From assembly GCF_900103255.1 (NCBI RefSeq), contig NZ_FMWS01000020.1, forward strand, positions 31,782 to 95,781: a stretch of 64,000 bases of DNA, given 5' to 3'. Under the pieces are notes generated by a model. It was given only the letters and a program-made list of their open reading frames with translations. It ran no database searches and had not been told where the DNA came from. The DNA is from Gilliamella bombi. Its GTDB lineage: Bacteria > Pseudomonadota > Gammaproteobacteria > Enterobacterales > Orbaceae. Of this stretch, positions 32,788-42,066 are shown in pieces (within the stretch, counting starts at the first letter, position 1; the number at the start of each line of letters is the position of its first letter). Position numbers and translations under genes: made by a program.

Positions 32788-33131
32788 AAAGCTTTTTAAA
32801 TTTGATGTTTTTGTAAAATCAAATACTTATAGTTTGCTTTATGTTTTTATTACGATGTTTTTTTGGATTATTTACCACTCTTACAAATTGCTGACAACTG
32901 CAACAGGATAGCAAAGAGACCATTTTATCCCAGCTAAAGCCAAAAATTGCTAAGAAAATCGCTCTATCTTCTTAGCTCATACATTGCTACTAAAACTATT
33001 TAAAGCAAAAGTTCAAAACGTCCGAAACTATACCGAATAAAAACAACCATTAAAGTTTACTTTTTTTAATAGATTGTCTGCTATTGAGAATATAATTCCC
33101 CCCCCAGCAGTCAAGGGCTAAATCCAAAAGA

Positions 33132-34520
33132 CTAATTAGCAGCACAAAGACCATATCTACTGATGCTCAAACCTTCTCTGAGCACATCACCGTCGTCCGA
33201 ATCAACACCAAACTGAAAGCCGCCTGCTATATCACTCGTCCAGTAGTTGCGGTCGGCAAAATCTGCATTGGAGTAATGAAGCATATCGCCCCACTCAGTA
33301 AAAAAGCCCGCGCCAATTCGACGCTGATAATGATTACCAGATGACGATGGCATGGCACTGGCAGAACCTTGACACCAGAGACCTGACCATTTACCCGAAC
33401 AAACCGCATTAGTTAAATCCCTTACCTGTGGAAAACGATAACCTAAATGACTACACCAAGAAGCTTGTTTAGAAACGTCAGTCGCTCGAGATCCACGATT
33501 AACGAACCATTGCTTCAACACAAACCCATACTTGACAACCACACTACCTTGACTATCTCTACCCACTAACTCGAATGTTTGAGGCAAGATTGGCTTGCTA
33601 AGTGGACTTGGGGAATCTGAGCTTTTTTGGTTATCACTTGCCCTAGGACCCGTTAGCGTAACGCGCATTACCTCTACTGAATGATTGGATATCCAATTAT
33701 CGCCGGCATTTGGTAACGTCCTTGTCACAGTAGCTGTTATTCCCCCATGTGTAACAGGAGTCCAAGTCAACTGACTACCTCCACCTATGTCTAAATCAAA
33801 GTACAAACCATCTGCACCTGTTGTCGGAAAATTTAATTCGTAAAATGTTGGATTAGTTGATTGAACTAGAAATCCTTTAGTTGGATTCCAAATATTAGCT
33901 GGACCAGCGTAATCACCTGCACCATAGGTTAGATTTGGTCTTACATGACAGATTTTAGGAGGTAAATTTGGGCTGATGTAGTACGCAACCGATTGACCGT
34001 GGAAATAGTTTGTATTCGGTATACCATACTGTGTTTTTAAAATCCCCTCTGTACTATTTAATATCAGCTTATAAGGTGCTTTACAAATATCTAAAATATC
34101 ACGACGACTAGCAGTATTGCCATTTTTGTCAGTAAACGAAGCAGATAGACTCCCTGTTGCAGTTACACCATTTATTTCCTGACCATCACCATCATCATCG
34201 CCCCAATAATGATAAGTGTTCACTATATCATTTAAACTGACTGAATCAACTGATGAGGGAATCAACATGTGAATATCACTTAAAGTACTTCCTTTAGGTA
34301 AAGTTATTGGATTTGTTACGCTTGATGTATTGGTTGATGGAGTAACTATTGTTCCATCCAATAGAGTGATATTCAATAAATCATCGGTTGTGATCGCTTT
34401 AGTTTTACCACCATCAAATGTTAAATATGGTGCACTACCTTGTATAACATTACTAGTATGCGCAGTTAATGCCTGCAAATTAGGCGAATACGGCAATAAC
34501 AACAATGGCACTAATACCAA
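33132..34520 (-). CDS. Putative secreted surface protein, phase-variable 5' end
   Basis: From an internal TTG the product is 462 residues, but the same frame stays open upstream through a conserved leader (WQTYVLNLLNNHVRRVF..., from ~34628) with no ATG. That leader plus the hydrophobic LVLVPLLLLPY forms a long signal peptide ending near LQA. The C-terminal ~260 residues (from HVRPNLTYGAGDYAGPA, with FPTTGADGLYFDL, FELVGRD, YQRRIGAGFFTEWGDM, YWTSD) are shared with the protein at 62946. At 34667-34669 an ATG with AAAGGGA upstream starts a frame that, because of three ACACCAG copies, stops at 34610. A fourth copy would join it to this frame. Family unnamed; adhesin-like or exported ligand-binding roles are guesses. 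Confidence 0.72.
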   Translation of the reverse strand: MVLVPLLLLPYSPNLQALTAHTSNVIQGSAPYLTFDGGKTKAITTDDLLNITLLDGTIVTPSTNTSSVTNPITLPKGSTLSDIHMLIPSSVDSVSLNDIVNTYHYWGDDDGDGQEINGVTATGSLSASFTDKNGNTASRRDILDICKAPYKLILNSTEGILKTQYGIPNTNYFHGQSVAYYISPNLPPKICHVRPNLTYGAGDYAGPANIWNPTKGFLVQSTNPTFYELNFPTTGADGLYFDLDIGGGSQLTWTPVTHGGITATVTRTLPNAGDNWISNHSVEVMRVTLTGPRASDNQKSSDSPSPLSKPILPQTFELVGRDSQGSVVVKYGFVLKQWFVNRGSRATDVSKQASWCSHLGYRFPQVRDLTNAVCSGKWSGLWCQGSASAMPSSSGNHYQRRIGAGFFTEWGDMLHYSNADFADRNYWTSDIAGGFQFGVDSDDGDVLREGLSISRYGLCAAN

Positions 34521-34609
34521 CGTTTTTTTTGCAGATAATTGTATGGATAATTTCGATGCTAAAAATGAAGTAAGTGTAAAAACTCGTCTAACGTGGTTAT
34601 TTAATAAAT

Positions 34610-34669
34610 TTAAGACATAGGTTTGCCAGTGCTGGTGTCTGGTGTCTGGTGTTGATAAGTATACTGCAT
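34610..34669 (-). CDS. 19-codon leader frame (OFF-state product of the phase-variable gene)
   Basis: ATG at 34667-34669, preceded by AAAGGGA four to five bases upstream, reads 19 codons ending TGKPMS-stop. It crosses the heptamer repeats. I read it as the prematurely ended translation of the downstream secreted-protein gene. Downstream of the repeats the nucleotide stretch ACTGGCAAACCTATGTCTTA is identical next to the paralogue at the right edge. Confidence 0.55.
   Translation of the reverse strand: MQYTYQHQTPDTSTGKPMS
34632..34652. repeat. Heptanucleotide tandem repeat, candidate phase-variation switch
   Basis: Three perfect copies of CTGGTGT (ACACCAG on the minus strand) lie between the ATG at 34667-34669 and the body of the secreted-protein gene. 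From that ATG to the end of the repeats is 38 bases, i.e. out of frame. With four copies, or one, it is 45 or 24 bases and reads straight into the open frame. Confidence 0.75.
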
Positions 34670-35107
34670 AACATCCCTTTTGTAAAGTAATATATTGTTT
34701 TATTTTATTTTTTTAACGATCTATAATCTATAAAATATAGCTGAATTAATTCTAATTTTTAAAATTATAATGTTTAAAAAAAATTTGGCTACATTTTTAA
34801 CTAAAAATTTTGTAAAGATTTATTAAGATACTTGATTTTTTTGGATTTGCTGAGTTTCGATCGTTTTTATCTTGTGATAAAACACACTCGGCTCAATAAA
34901 ACAGAGTATTATAAAAAAAATGAAAAATAGAAGAATTAAATTCCATTAACTCTTTTCCTTCATCAGGATGTGCTGTCACCTAAGCGAAATTAGCACGCCA
35001 AATAATAATATTTGGTAAATTATTGATATAAATGTTATTTCTTTCACGAAAAACTAAAATTTAAACACAGATTTTTATCTGTACTATTTCAATCAATTAC
35101 GCCATAA
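34670..35107. other. AT-rich intergenic stretch without recognised gene
   Basis: No coding frame, tRNA or clear hairpin recognised. It should carry the minus-strand promoter of the phase-variable gene at its left end and the upstream part of the deoC control region at its right end. Confidence 0.5.
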
Positions 35108-35123
35108 TGTTATAAAAATAACA
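35108..35123. promoter_or_regulatory. DeoR-type operator 1
   Basis: TGTTATAAAAATAACA has a perfect TGTTAT/ATAACA inverted repeat, close to the E. coli DeoR box TGTTAGAATTCTAACA. It lies upstream of deoC. Confidence 0.75.
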
Positions 35124-35138
35124 GTGCTTGGCTATATT

Positions 35139-35154
35139 TGTTATTTTTATAACA
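35139..35154. promoter_or_regulatory. DeoR-type operator 2
   Basis: TGTTATTTTTATAACA repeats the same half-sites. Centre spacing to operator 1 is 31 bp, about three helical turns, which would suit cooperative binding. The deoC start codon is 70 bp downstream. Confidence 0.75.
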
Positions 35155-35223
35155 GCCCTATTTATTTACAGACTAACAATATTTAATTAAACATTATTAC
35201 AAAGACATTTTAAGGATCTCGTT

Positions 35224-35889
35224 ATGAGTTATGCAAAGTATATCGATCATACTTTACTTGCGATGAACGCAACAAAAGACCAAATCACTAAACTTTGTGA
35301 AGAAGCTAAACAATACCATTTTTATTCAGTTTGTGTAAATTCAGGCTATGTTCCTTTAGTGGCTAGTTTACTAAAAGGTAGCGATGTAAAAGTGTGTTCA
35401 GTCGTTGGCTTTCCTTTAGGTGCAATGCTAACTAGCGCTAAAGCCTTTGAAACCGAAATGGCGGTTAAAGCAGGTGCGCAAGAAATCGATATGGTTATCA
35501 ATGTGGGTTGGTTAAAAAGCAATGATTGGGATGCGGTTAAACAAGATATTGAGGCGGTATTTAATGCTTGTGGTGCTGTGCCATTAAAAGTGATTTTAGA
35601 AACTTGTTTATTAACTAAAGACGAAATTGTTAAAGTCTGTGAAATCTGTAAGCAAATCGGCGTTGCTTTTGTTAAAACCTCAACAGGGTTTAGTGTATCT
35701 GGCGCAACGGTTGAGGATGTTAAGTTGATGCGTGATACCGTTGGCAATGAGATGGGCGTTAAGGCATCGGGCGGTATTCGTGATCGTCAAACGGCTGAAA
35801 AAATGGTTCAAGCGGGGGCTTCGCGTTTAGGGGCTAGTGCTGGTATTGCGATTGTTTCTGGTGATGCAACTTCGACCAGTGATTATTAA
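35224..35889 (+). CDS. deoC: Deoxyribose-phosphate aldolase
   Basis: The 221-residue product is a short-type DeoC: IDHTLL at the start, [13 protein letters not shown], and the Schiff-base region [16 protein letters not shown] with the catalytic Lys, then [10 protein letters not shown]. It splits 2-deoxyribose-5-phosphate into glyceraldehyde-3-phosphate and acetaldehyde. SD AAGGAT precedes the ATG. It is followed 61 bp later by deoR and preceded by two DeoR-type operators, so it is likely induced by deoxyribose phosphate. Confidence 0.95.
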   Translation: MSYAKYIDHTLLAMNATKDQITKLCEEAKQYHFYSVCVNSGYVPLVASLLKGSDVKVCSVVGFPLGAMLTSAKAFETEMAVKAGAQEIDMVINVGWLKSNDWDAVKQDIEAVFNACGAVPLKVILETCLLTKDEIVKVCEICKQIGVAFVKTSTGFSVSGATVEDVKLMRDTVGNEMGVKASGGIRDRQTAEKMVQAGASRLGASAGIAIVSGDATSTSDY

Positions 35890-35950
35890 TCAATGATATC
35901 AATTAATAAGCTACTTATGTAGCTTGTTATTATTGATTTATGGGATCAGC

Positions 35951-36712
35951 ATGGAAACACAATCACAAAAAAGAGTGAATGATCTTATTCAACTTTTAAA
36001 AAAAACAGATAAGATTCATTTAAAACAAGCCGCTAAGTTGTTGGCTATTTCAGAAATGACTATTCGCCGAGATTTGAGCAATGTTGGTTGTTCCCTAAGT
36101 GTTTTGGGTGGCTATGTTGTTAGTGATGCTCGTCATCAAATTACCCCGTATTTTTTGTCAGACCAACAAGATAAACAGGTTTATGAAAAACAATATATTG
36201 CCAATATAGCTAGTAAATGCATTGTAGAAAACGATACCGTTTTTTTTGATTGTGGTACCTCTATTCCTTTTATTATTGATGCCATTGATGATGATGTGGC
36301 ATTTACTGCGATCTGTTATTCATTCAACGCATTTTTAGCATTACAAAATAAATCTAATTGTAAGACAATTTTATGTGGAGGTCATTATCAGGCTAATAAT
36401 GCGATTTTTAGCGCTATTGGACAGCATAGTGGATTAAATTCGATTTGCCCAAATAAAGCATTTATTTCGGCCGCAGGGATTGATATTGAACAAGGTGCAA
36501 CTTGTTATCATTTTGATGAACTTGATATGAAATTGCAGGCTATAAAAAAATCAGGTCAAAATATTTTGATTGCCGATCATACTAAATTTAATCAAGTTAA
36601 ACCGGCTTTTATTGGTGAGTTAACTCTGTTTAATCAAATTATTACAGATAAAGTGCCAACCAAGGAATTTATTAATTTTTTAGCTAATCATAATATAGAT
36701 TTAATGTATTAA
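35951..36712 (+). CDS. deoR: Deoxyribonucleoside regulator DeoR
   Basis: From the ATG at 35951 the 253 residues align end to end with E. coli DeoR (252): [20 protein letters not shown], then TIRRDL in the [18 protein letters not shown] in the sugar-phosphate-binding domain and a C-terminal DLMY. The frame is open 27 bp further up but the E. coli start matches this methionine. It likely represses deoC and itself at the two palindromes upstream. In E. coli deoR lies far from deoC; here they are neighbours. Confidence 0.94.
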   Translation: METQSQKRVNDLIQLLKKTDKIHLKQAAKLLAISEMTIRRDLSNVGCSLSVLGGYVVSDARHQITPYFLSDQQDKQVYEKQYIANIASKCIVENDTVFFDCGTSIPFIIDAIDDDVAFTAICYSFNAFLALQNKSNCKTILCGGHYQANNAIFSAIGQHSGLNSICPNKAFISAAGIDIEQGATCYHFDELDMKLQAIKKSGQNILIADHTKFNQVKPAFIGELTLFNQIITDKVPTKEFINFLANHNIDLMY

Positions 36713-36713
36713 T

Positions 36714-37892
36714 ATGAAAAATATCACAATTTTAGGTTCGACAGGTTCAATTGGTTGCAGTACGCTAGCGGTTATTGCTCAAAATCCACATCTATTTAAA
36801 GCTTATGCTTTAGTAGGAGGTAATAATGTTGCCAAAATGACTGAGCAATGTCTGGCTTTTAAGCCTAAATACGTTGCCATGGCAACAGCGCAAGCTGAGA
36901 TGGCATTAAGAGCAAATCTTGCCAATCTAAAATTGGATATTGAAGTGTTAAGTGGTGAACAAGCCATTTGCGAATTAACGCAGTTGCCCGAGGTCGATCA
37001 AGTGATGGCCGCAATCGTTGGAGCCGCAGGATTAAAACCAACTCTTGCTGCGATTAAAAAAGGTAAGCGTATTTTGTTGGCCAATAAAGAATCGCTAGTA
37101 ACCTGTGGACATTTATTTATGCAAGCGGTTAAAGAGTATGGTGCTGAGTTGTTGCCGGTAGATAGCGAACATAACGCTATTTTTCAAAGTTTACCAACGA
37201 CGGTACAGCATGATTTAGGTTTTGCTAACCTTGCTGAGCATGGTATTACTAAAATCGTGTTAACAGGTTCTGGCGGACCATTTCGTGATTGGGATTTAGC
37301 TAAACTGGCACATGTCACCCCCGAGCAAGCGGTTGCTCACCCTAATTGGTCGATGGGTAAAAAAATATCTGTCGATTCGGCAACGATGATGAATAAAGGG
37401 CTGGAATATATTGAAGCTCGTTGGTTATTTAATGCCAGTGCCGACGAAATGGAAATTATTATTCATCCGCAATCAATTATCCATTCAATGGTACGTTATC
37501 AAGATGGTAGTGTGGTGGCTGAACTTGGTGTGCCTGATATGTGCACGCCAATTGCTTATGCCATGTCTTACCCCGATCGTGTGCCATCAAGCGTACCGCC
37601 TTTAGATTTTACGCAAATTTCGTCGTTAACCTTTAAACAACCTGACTTTGGTCGTTATCCATGTTTAAAATTGGCAATAGATGCCTTTAATCAAGGGCAA
37701 GCGGCTACCACAGCGCTCAATGCCGCCAATGAAGTTGCGGTTGAAGCATTTTTGCAACATAAAATTGGTTTTATGGATATTGCTAAAAATGTATCAAAAG
37801 TATTAGATCAATTGGCTTTCCCTGAGCCATCGACGATTGATGATGTTTTTATGATAGATCAGTGGGCAAGATCACAATGTAGTCGGTATTAA
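36714..37892 (+). CDS. dxr: 1-deoxy-D-xylulose 5-phosphate reductoisomerase
   Basis: The 392 residues (E. coli 398) show the NADPH loop [22 protein letters not shown], the metal-binding [21 protein letters not shown] and [20 protein letters not shown]. It makes 2-C-methyl-D-erythritol 4-phosphate in the isoprenoid pathway. The start is one base after the deoR stop, so it seems co-transcribed with deoC-deoR. That is unusual: in E. coli dxr lies between frr and ispU. Whether this is the only dxr copy cannot be told from the window. Confidence 0.96.
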   Translation: MKNITILGSTGSIGCSTLAVIAQNPHLFKAYALVGGNNVAKMTEQCLAFKPKYVAMATAQAEMALRANLANLKLDIEVLSGEQAICELTQLPEVDQVMAAIVGAAGLKPTLAAIKKGKRILLANKESLVTCGHLFMQAVKEYGAELLPVDSEHNAIFQSLPTTVQHDLGFANLAEHGITKIVLTGSGGPFRDWDLAKLAHVTPEQAVAHPNWSMGKKISVDSATMMNKGLEYIEARWLFNASADEMEIIIHPQSIIHSMVRYQDGSVVAELGVPDMCTPIAYAMSYPDRVPSSVPPLDFTQISSLTFKQPDFGRYPCLKLAIDAFNQGQAATTALNAANEVAVEAFLQHKIGFMDIAKNVSKVLDQLAFPEPSTIDDVFMIDQWARSQCSRY

Positions 37893-38061
37893 ATGCTATT
37901 TGATTTTATAAACAGTAATTTAACTAAATAGTTGAGTTATTAAATAGTTAAATTACTGAGTAGTTAAGTTATTGAGTGGTAAAGGGCAGTCAATCATAAT
38001 TATATTTTGAAACTATTGTATTCAATCTTGCTGCCCTATTAGTAAGTTTTTACTATTTTTA

Positions 38062-39021
38062 TTATGCCATTTGTTTTGCTGTTAATGTTGGATTATCGCT
38101 AATAAATGATTGTAAAAATGTACTATCAGGTAGTGCAGTTAATGCGCCTTTTTTGGTTGTAGCTAAGGCTCCACAAGCACTGGCAATGGTCATCATGCTT
38201 TCTAACATCAGTTTATCCTCAGGCATGCCTGAGGATGCAATACTGCTGAGTAATCCTGCGACAAAAGCATCACCTGCACCAGTTGTATCAACACTATTTA
38301 CATGGTACGAATCAAACGAAAATGTTTTACCTTGCCATAATACAATGCTGCCATCTTTACCTTTGGTAATTAATTTTAATGGTGCTTCATAGTGTTGTTG
38401 TAGTTTATTTAATGCTTCACTCCAATCATTGCTTTGAGTTAACCAAAATAGTTCTTCGTCTGATAGTTTGAGGATATCAGCATCATGACAAAATTGGGTA
38501 ATGGTGGTGCGCATTTCGTCTTTATTGGCCCACATCTGTTCGCGCAAGTTAACATCAAAGCTGATTAGGCCATTTTTAGCGGTAAGCTGTTCAATCGCAG
38601 TTTTAAGTGTTTGACGGCAGGTGTGGCCAACTAGCGCCAAAGAGCAAAAGTGTAAAATATCTTGGTTAAAATTAGGAATTGCTTGCTGAGATAAAAATTG
38701 ATCAGCTGAAGGTGAAACCAAAAAAGTAAAACTACGTTCACCGTTTTTTCCTAAATCAACAACCACAGTACTTGTTCGATGATGTTCATCTTTTTCAAGG
38801 CTTTGACAATCAACGTTATATTGGCGGAATGTGGTTTCCATAAAATCACCAAAAGGGTCATTACCAACACGACCAATAAACGCTGAAGGCAGCCCTAATT
38901 TTGCAATACCAATTGCAACATTTGCAGGTGCGCCACCAGCACATGCTTTATAATTCATATCACCAAATGGCAATAAATCAATAACGGCATCCCCAAGGGA
39001 CCAAACTTTAGTATTATTCAT
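38062..39021 (-). CDS. cscK: Fructokinase of the sucrose regulon
   Basis: The 319-residue PfkB-family kinase has GGAPANVAIGIAKLG near the start and DTTGAGDAFVAGLL near residue 250 with the catalytic Asp. It phosphorylates fructose released by invertase. It is divergent from cscA and shares its operator/CRP region. Length and motifs fit CscK/ScrK; I use cscK because the neighbouring permease is the proton-symport type and no PTS gene is present. Confidence 0.9.
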   Translation of the reverse strand: MNNTKVWSLGDAVIDLLPFGDMNYKACAGGAPANVAIGIAKLGLPSAFIGRVGNDPFGDFMETTFRQYNVDCQSLEKDEHHRTSTVVVDLGKNGERSFTFLVSPSADQFLSQQAIPNFNQDILHFCSLALVGHTCRQTLKTAIEQLTAKNGLISFDVNLREQMWANKDEMRTTITQFCHDADILKLSDEELFWLTQSNDWSEALNKLQQHYEAPLKLITKGKDGSIVLWQGKTFSFDSYHVNSVDTTGAGDAFVAGLLSSIASSGMPEDKLMLESMMTIASACGALATTKKGALTALPDSTFLQSFISDNPTLTAKQMA

Positions 39022-39207
39022 TTTTTAACTCGATTATAGTTAGTTACTGCGGTAATCTAGTATAGAGACAGATTACTTGAGTTTTTTGAAATATGTCATC
39101 TTTTTACTTTTTAGTAAAGTCATTAATAGTTAATCTGTTGTTGAATTTATAATAGTCATTTTTTAAAAGTCCGCCATAGACTAAATCATTTGACAAAAAA
39201 TTCATTG

Positions 39208-39217
39208 TTAACGTTAA
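39208..39217. promoter_or_regulatory. LacI-type operator in the cscK-cscA region, site 1
   Basis: TTAACGTTAA palindrome, same core as sites at 39264-39275 and 42021-42030. It overlaps a possible -35 TTGACA (39190-39195) promoter region toward cscA. Likely CscR target. Confidence 0.7.
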
Positions 39218-39222
39218 AAATA

Positions 39223-39238
39223 TGTGACTATCATCACA
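39223..39238. promoter_or_regulatory. CRP-cAMP site
   Basis: TGTGACTATCATCACA is a perfect TGTGA-N6-TCACA site, and the symmetry extends outward (AATA...TATT). It lies between the two LacI-type operators and about 100 bp before the cscA start codon; a -10-like TAAGAT at 39284-39289 would put it near -65. Confidence 0.88.
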
Positions 39239-39263
39239 TATTTTATCGCTAATTTCATTAACA

Positions 39264-39275
39264 GTTAACGTTAAC
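39264..39275. promoter_or_regulatory. LacI-type operator in the cscK-cscA region, site 2
   Basis: GTTAACGTTAAC is a perfect 12-bp palindrome. With site 1 it flanks the CRP site; a repressor bound to both could loop out the CRP site. Likely CscR target. Confidence 0.75.
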
Positions 39276-39334
39276 AATTAAATTAAGATACTATTAAATA
39301 AAGGTATCTAATATTGGATAAAAAAGGGGTTTTT

Positions 39335-40804
39335 ATGTCTACTGCTATTGATAAAGCCAATCTAGCTGTTAAAAATTTAGAAAAAGTAATGAATAAACAA
39401 TATTATCCACATTTTCATTTAGCTCCACCAGCTGGTTGGATGAATGATCCTAACGGTTTGATTTACTTTAAAGGTCAATATCATGCCTTTTATCAGCATC
39501 ATCCTTATGATGAAAATTGGGGACCAATGCATTGGGGACATGTTGTTAGTGATGATTTAGTCACATGGCGAAGGTTGCCAATAGCTATTGCTCCCGATCA
39601 AGAATTTGATAAGTCAGGTTGTTTTTCTGGATCGGCCGTAGATAATAATGGTAAGTTATGCTTAATTTATACTGGTCATATTTGGTTGAGTGGCCAAGGT
39701 TATGATGAACAGATTCGACAAAGCCAATGTCTTGCAACTAGTAAAGATGGCATTCATTTTGAAAAGCAAGGCACAGTACTTACCCCTCAAGACGGAGTGA
39801 TGCACTTTCGCGATCCTAAAGTGTGGCAACAAGATGGTAAATGGTGGATGGTTGTTGGTCAAAGAACGCCAAATAATGTTGGTCAAGTTTTACTATTTAG
39901 ATCTGATGATTTAAATGAATGGCAATTGGATCATGTTGTAGTGAGTGATATCGATCCTGATGTTTATATGCTTGAATGTCCTGACTTTTTTCCACTTGGT
40001 GATAAATGGGTTTTGATGTTTTCACCACAAGGGTTGAAAGCAAAAGGTTATCAGTATCGTAATCAATTCCAATCAGGCTATATAGTAGGTAATTGGCAAC
40101 CTGGGCAGCAATTTTCAATAGTTAAACCTTTTCAAGAAATGGATTTTGGACACGATTTTTATGCACCGCAATCATTTCTTGCCGCTGATGGACGTCGTAT
40201 TATTTTTGCTTGGATGGATATGTGGCAGTCAGCCATGCCAAGCAAAAAAGATAAATGGGCAGGCGCATTTACACTTCCTCGTGAACTGATTTTAGATCAA
40301 GATAATAAAGTCAGAAATCGCCCAGTAAAAGAACTTGAAGCATTGCGCGAAAAGCCAAAATCATTTGATGAAATAACACTTAATAGTGAAATTAAAAATA
40401 CCAATATTGAGTCAATTTGTTGTGAACTTTGTGTTGAATTTGATCTAAAAGAAAGTGATGCTGAGCGTTTTGGTTTGCAACTTGCTGCCACTGAAAATGG
40501 TAAACAAGCAACATTACTATATGTTGATTTACAATCTAATCGTATTGTTCTTGATCGTAGTTTATCTGGTCTTGAATTAACTGGTTATCGTAGCGTACCA
40601 TTACCAGAAAGCCAAAAATTAACTTTACATGTGTATGTTGATGCTTCATCTGTAGAAGTATTTGTTAATGGTGATTTATATAGCCTTTCAAGCCGTATCT
40701 ATCCAAAATTACCAGCGGAGCGAGTAGTTAATTTATTTGCTGAAAATGGTAGCGCCAAAATAACCAAATTAGATAGCTGGCAGTTAAAATCTATTTATGC
40801 GTAA
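39335..40804 (+). CDS. cscA: Sucrose hydrolase (invertase), GH32
   Basis: The product of 489 residues has GH32 landmarks: WMNDPNGLIYF with the Asp nucleophile, FRDPKVW with the transition-state Asp, and ECPDFFPLGD with the acid/base Glu, then a C-terminal beta-sandwich. It hydrolyses sucrose (or sucrose-6-phosphate) to glucose and fructose. There is no signal peptide, so it works in the cytoplasm after uptake. The ATG at 39335 has AAGGGG six bases upstream; an upstream in-frame TTG at 39314 is less likely. It converges with cscR across a shared terminator. Confidence 0.93.
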   Translation: MSTAIDKANLAVKNLEKVMNKQYYPHFHLAPPAGWMNDPNGLIYFKGQYHAFYQHHPYDENWGPMHWGHVVSDDLVTWRRLPIAIAPDQEFDKSGCFSGSAVDNNGKLCLIYTGHIWLSGQGYDEQIRQSQCLATSKDGIHFEKQGTVLTPQDGVMHFRDPKVWQQDGKWWMVVGQRTPNNVGQVLLFRSDDLNEWQLDHVVVSDIDPDVYMLECPDFFPLGDKWVLMFSPQGLKAKGYQYRNQFQSGYIVGNWQPGQQFSIVKPFQEMDFGHDFYAPQSFLAADGRRIIFAWMDMWQSAMPSKKDKWAGAFTLPRELILDQDNKVRNRPVKELEALREKPKSFDEITLNSEIKNTNIESICCELCVEFDLKESDAERFGLQLAATENGKQATLLYVDLQSNRIVLDRSLSGLELTGYRSVPLPESQKLTLHVYVDASSVEVFVNGDLYSLSSRIYPKLPAERVVNLFAENGSAKITKLDSWQLKSIYA

Positions 40805-40814
40805 TTGATGATTG

Positions 40815-40840
40815 AATTGATCGCCATTTGGCGGTCAATT
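40815..40840. terminator. Bidirectional terminator between cscA and cscR
   Basis: AATTGATCGCCA and TGGCGGTCAATT form a near-perfect stem with two-base loop, followed by TTATTT on the plus strand. It lies between the converging stops. Confidence 0.75.
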
Positions 40841-40852
40841 TATTTAAGTAAG

Positions 40853-41857
40853 TTATAATGAATTCCTTTCTAAATAAGGTGATGCTACCTGTATTATCTG
40901 TTTTTGGTTTTTGTTATTAATTATATGTAAAGCTGCTTGTTCTCCAATCTCATAATGAGGCAATTGCACTGTTGTCAGTGGTGGATAAAATAGTTCACCA
41001 GTACCTACCATGTTATCGTAACCTAATACAGCTACATCAGAAGGAATATGAAGTCCTTGACCGAGTAAATATTGATAAGCAACAAAAGCTATTCGATCAT
41101 TACCACAAATTAATACATCAAAATCGGGTTTTTTATTACAATGCTGTTTGAGTATATCAACCGTCATCATATATTCTTGAGCAAGATCATCTGATAAAGT
41201 TGAGGTATGGTAACTAGTAATCTCATTTAAATTGTAACCGGCATCTAACCACGCTTGCTCAACAGCTTTACGTCTAGTTTTTCCTGCTAATGTGGTTTCT
41301 GATAAATAGATGCATAATGGTTTTTTATAGCCTTTCTTTATTACTTGTTGCATGGCTTGATATTGACCCAAATAGTCATTTGGAATGTAGCAAGCTAGTT
41401 GTTTTGAATCACTTATACAGTTGGCTAATACAACATTTTTATCTAATAACTTTTCAGGAAGTTCAACTTTTCTTAATCCCATTGTGGTATAGATAATACC
41501 GTTAGGGCGATATGATAGCAGGGTGTTTATTGCATGATCGGGATCTTTATCATCAAATAAATTAACGATAAAGGTATTCCAGCCATGATCTTGTGCGGTC
41601 TTTTCTATGGCTTGTAGTAATTCTACCGAAAATGGCGTCATTGCTGTTTCTAATGCCAAAACACCAATTGCACTTGGTCCTGACTTATCACCACGAATCT
41701 TCCTTGCCGATAAGTCAGGTACGTAATTAAGGTGCTCAATAGCTTGTTTAACGCGTTTGTAAGTTTCTTTATTTAATTTTTCAGGGTTATTTATTGCGCG
41801 TGAAACCGTCATCAATGAAACAGATGCTAGCTTTGCAACATCCTTAAGTGAAGCCAT
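40853..41857 (-). CDS. cscR: LacI-family sucrose repressor
   Basis: The 334-residue regulator begins MASLKDVAKLASVSLMTVSR, the canonical LacI-family HTH, followed by the hinge helix (LSARKIRGDKSG) and a periplasmic-binding-like core with GYDNMVGTGELFYPPLTTVQ. The frame stays open 102 bp upstream, but the HTH alignment fixes the start at 41857. It is divergent from cscB and convergent with cscA. The TTAACGTTAA palindromes in both control regions are its probable operators. Confidence 0.92.
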   Translation of the reverse strand: MASLKDVAKLASVSLMTVSRAINNPEKLNKETYKRVKQAIEHLNYVPDLSARKIRGDKSGPSAIGVLALETAMTPFSVELLQAIEKTAQDHGWNTFIVNLFDDKDPDHAINTLLSYRPNGIIYTTMGLRKVELPEKLLDKNVVLANCISDSKQLACYIPNDYLGQYQAMQQVIKKGYKKPLCIYLSETTLAGKTRRKAVEQAWLDAGYNLNEITSYHTSTLSDDLAQEYMMTVDILKQHCNKKPDFDVLICGNDRIAFVAYQYLLGQGLHIPSDVAVLGYDNMVGTGELFYPPLTTVQLPHYEIGEQAALHIINNKNQKQIIQVASPYLERNSL

Positions 41858-42005
41858 AATTAAATCCTTTTGTTTAACAAGATAAAAATGATTATCAGCC
41901 ATTACTATGCATGATGATACCACAAATAGAAATGATAAAAAGTGTGAGGTAAGTAACATTTATGATAATTGGTTCTATCTATTTAGTATCAAATATGACA
42001 ATAAT

Positions 42006-42031
42006 GTTAACATTAACATGTTAACGTTAAA
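42006..42031. promoter_or_regulatory. LacI-type operators upstream of cscB
   Basis: Two overlapping-phase palindromes, GTTAACATTAAC (42006-42017) and GTTAACGTTAA (42020-42030), lie 36 bp before the cscB start. The second matches the operators in the cscK-cscA region. No CRP site is obvious here. Confidence 0.72.
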
Positions 42032-42066
42032 CTTCATCGGTTTTCAACAATATAAGAGTAATAAAC

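Noticed and set aside
32286..33131. An intact transposase or a new gene in this gap
   Set aside because: All frames are broken within short distances; only fragments of IS3 and IS481-like proteins are readable.
33132..34520. Accepting the internal TTG at 34520 as a normal start with an ordinary signal peptide
   Set aside because: The upstream leader is conserved in frame with the paralogue (WQTYVL...RRVF), which would not be expected for untranslated DNA; kept only as the minimal extent.
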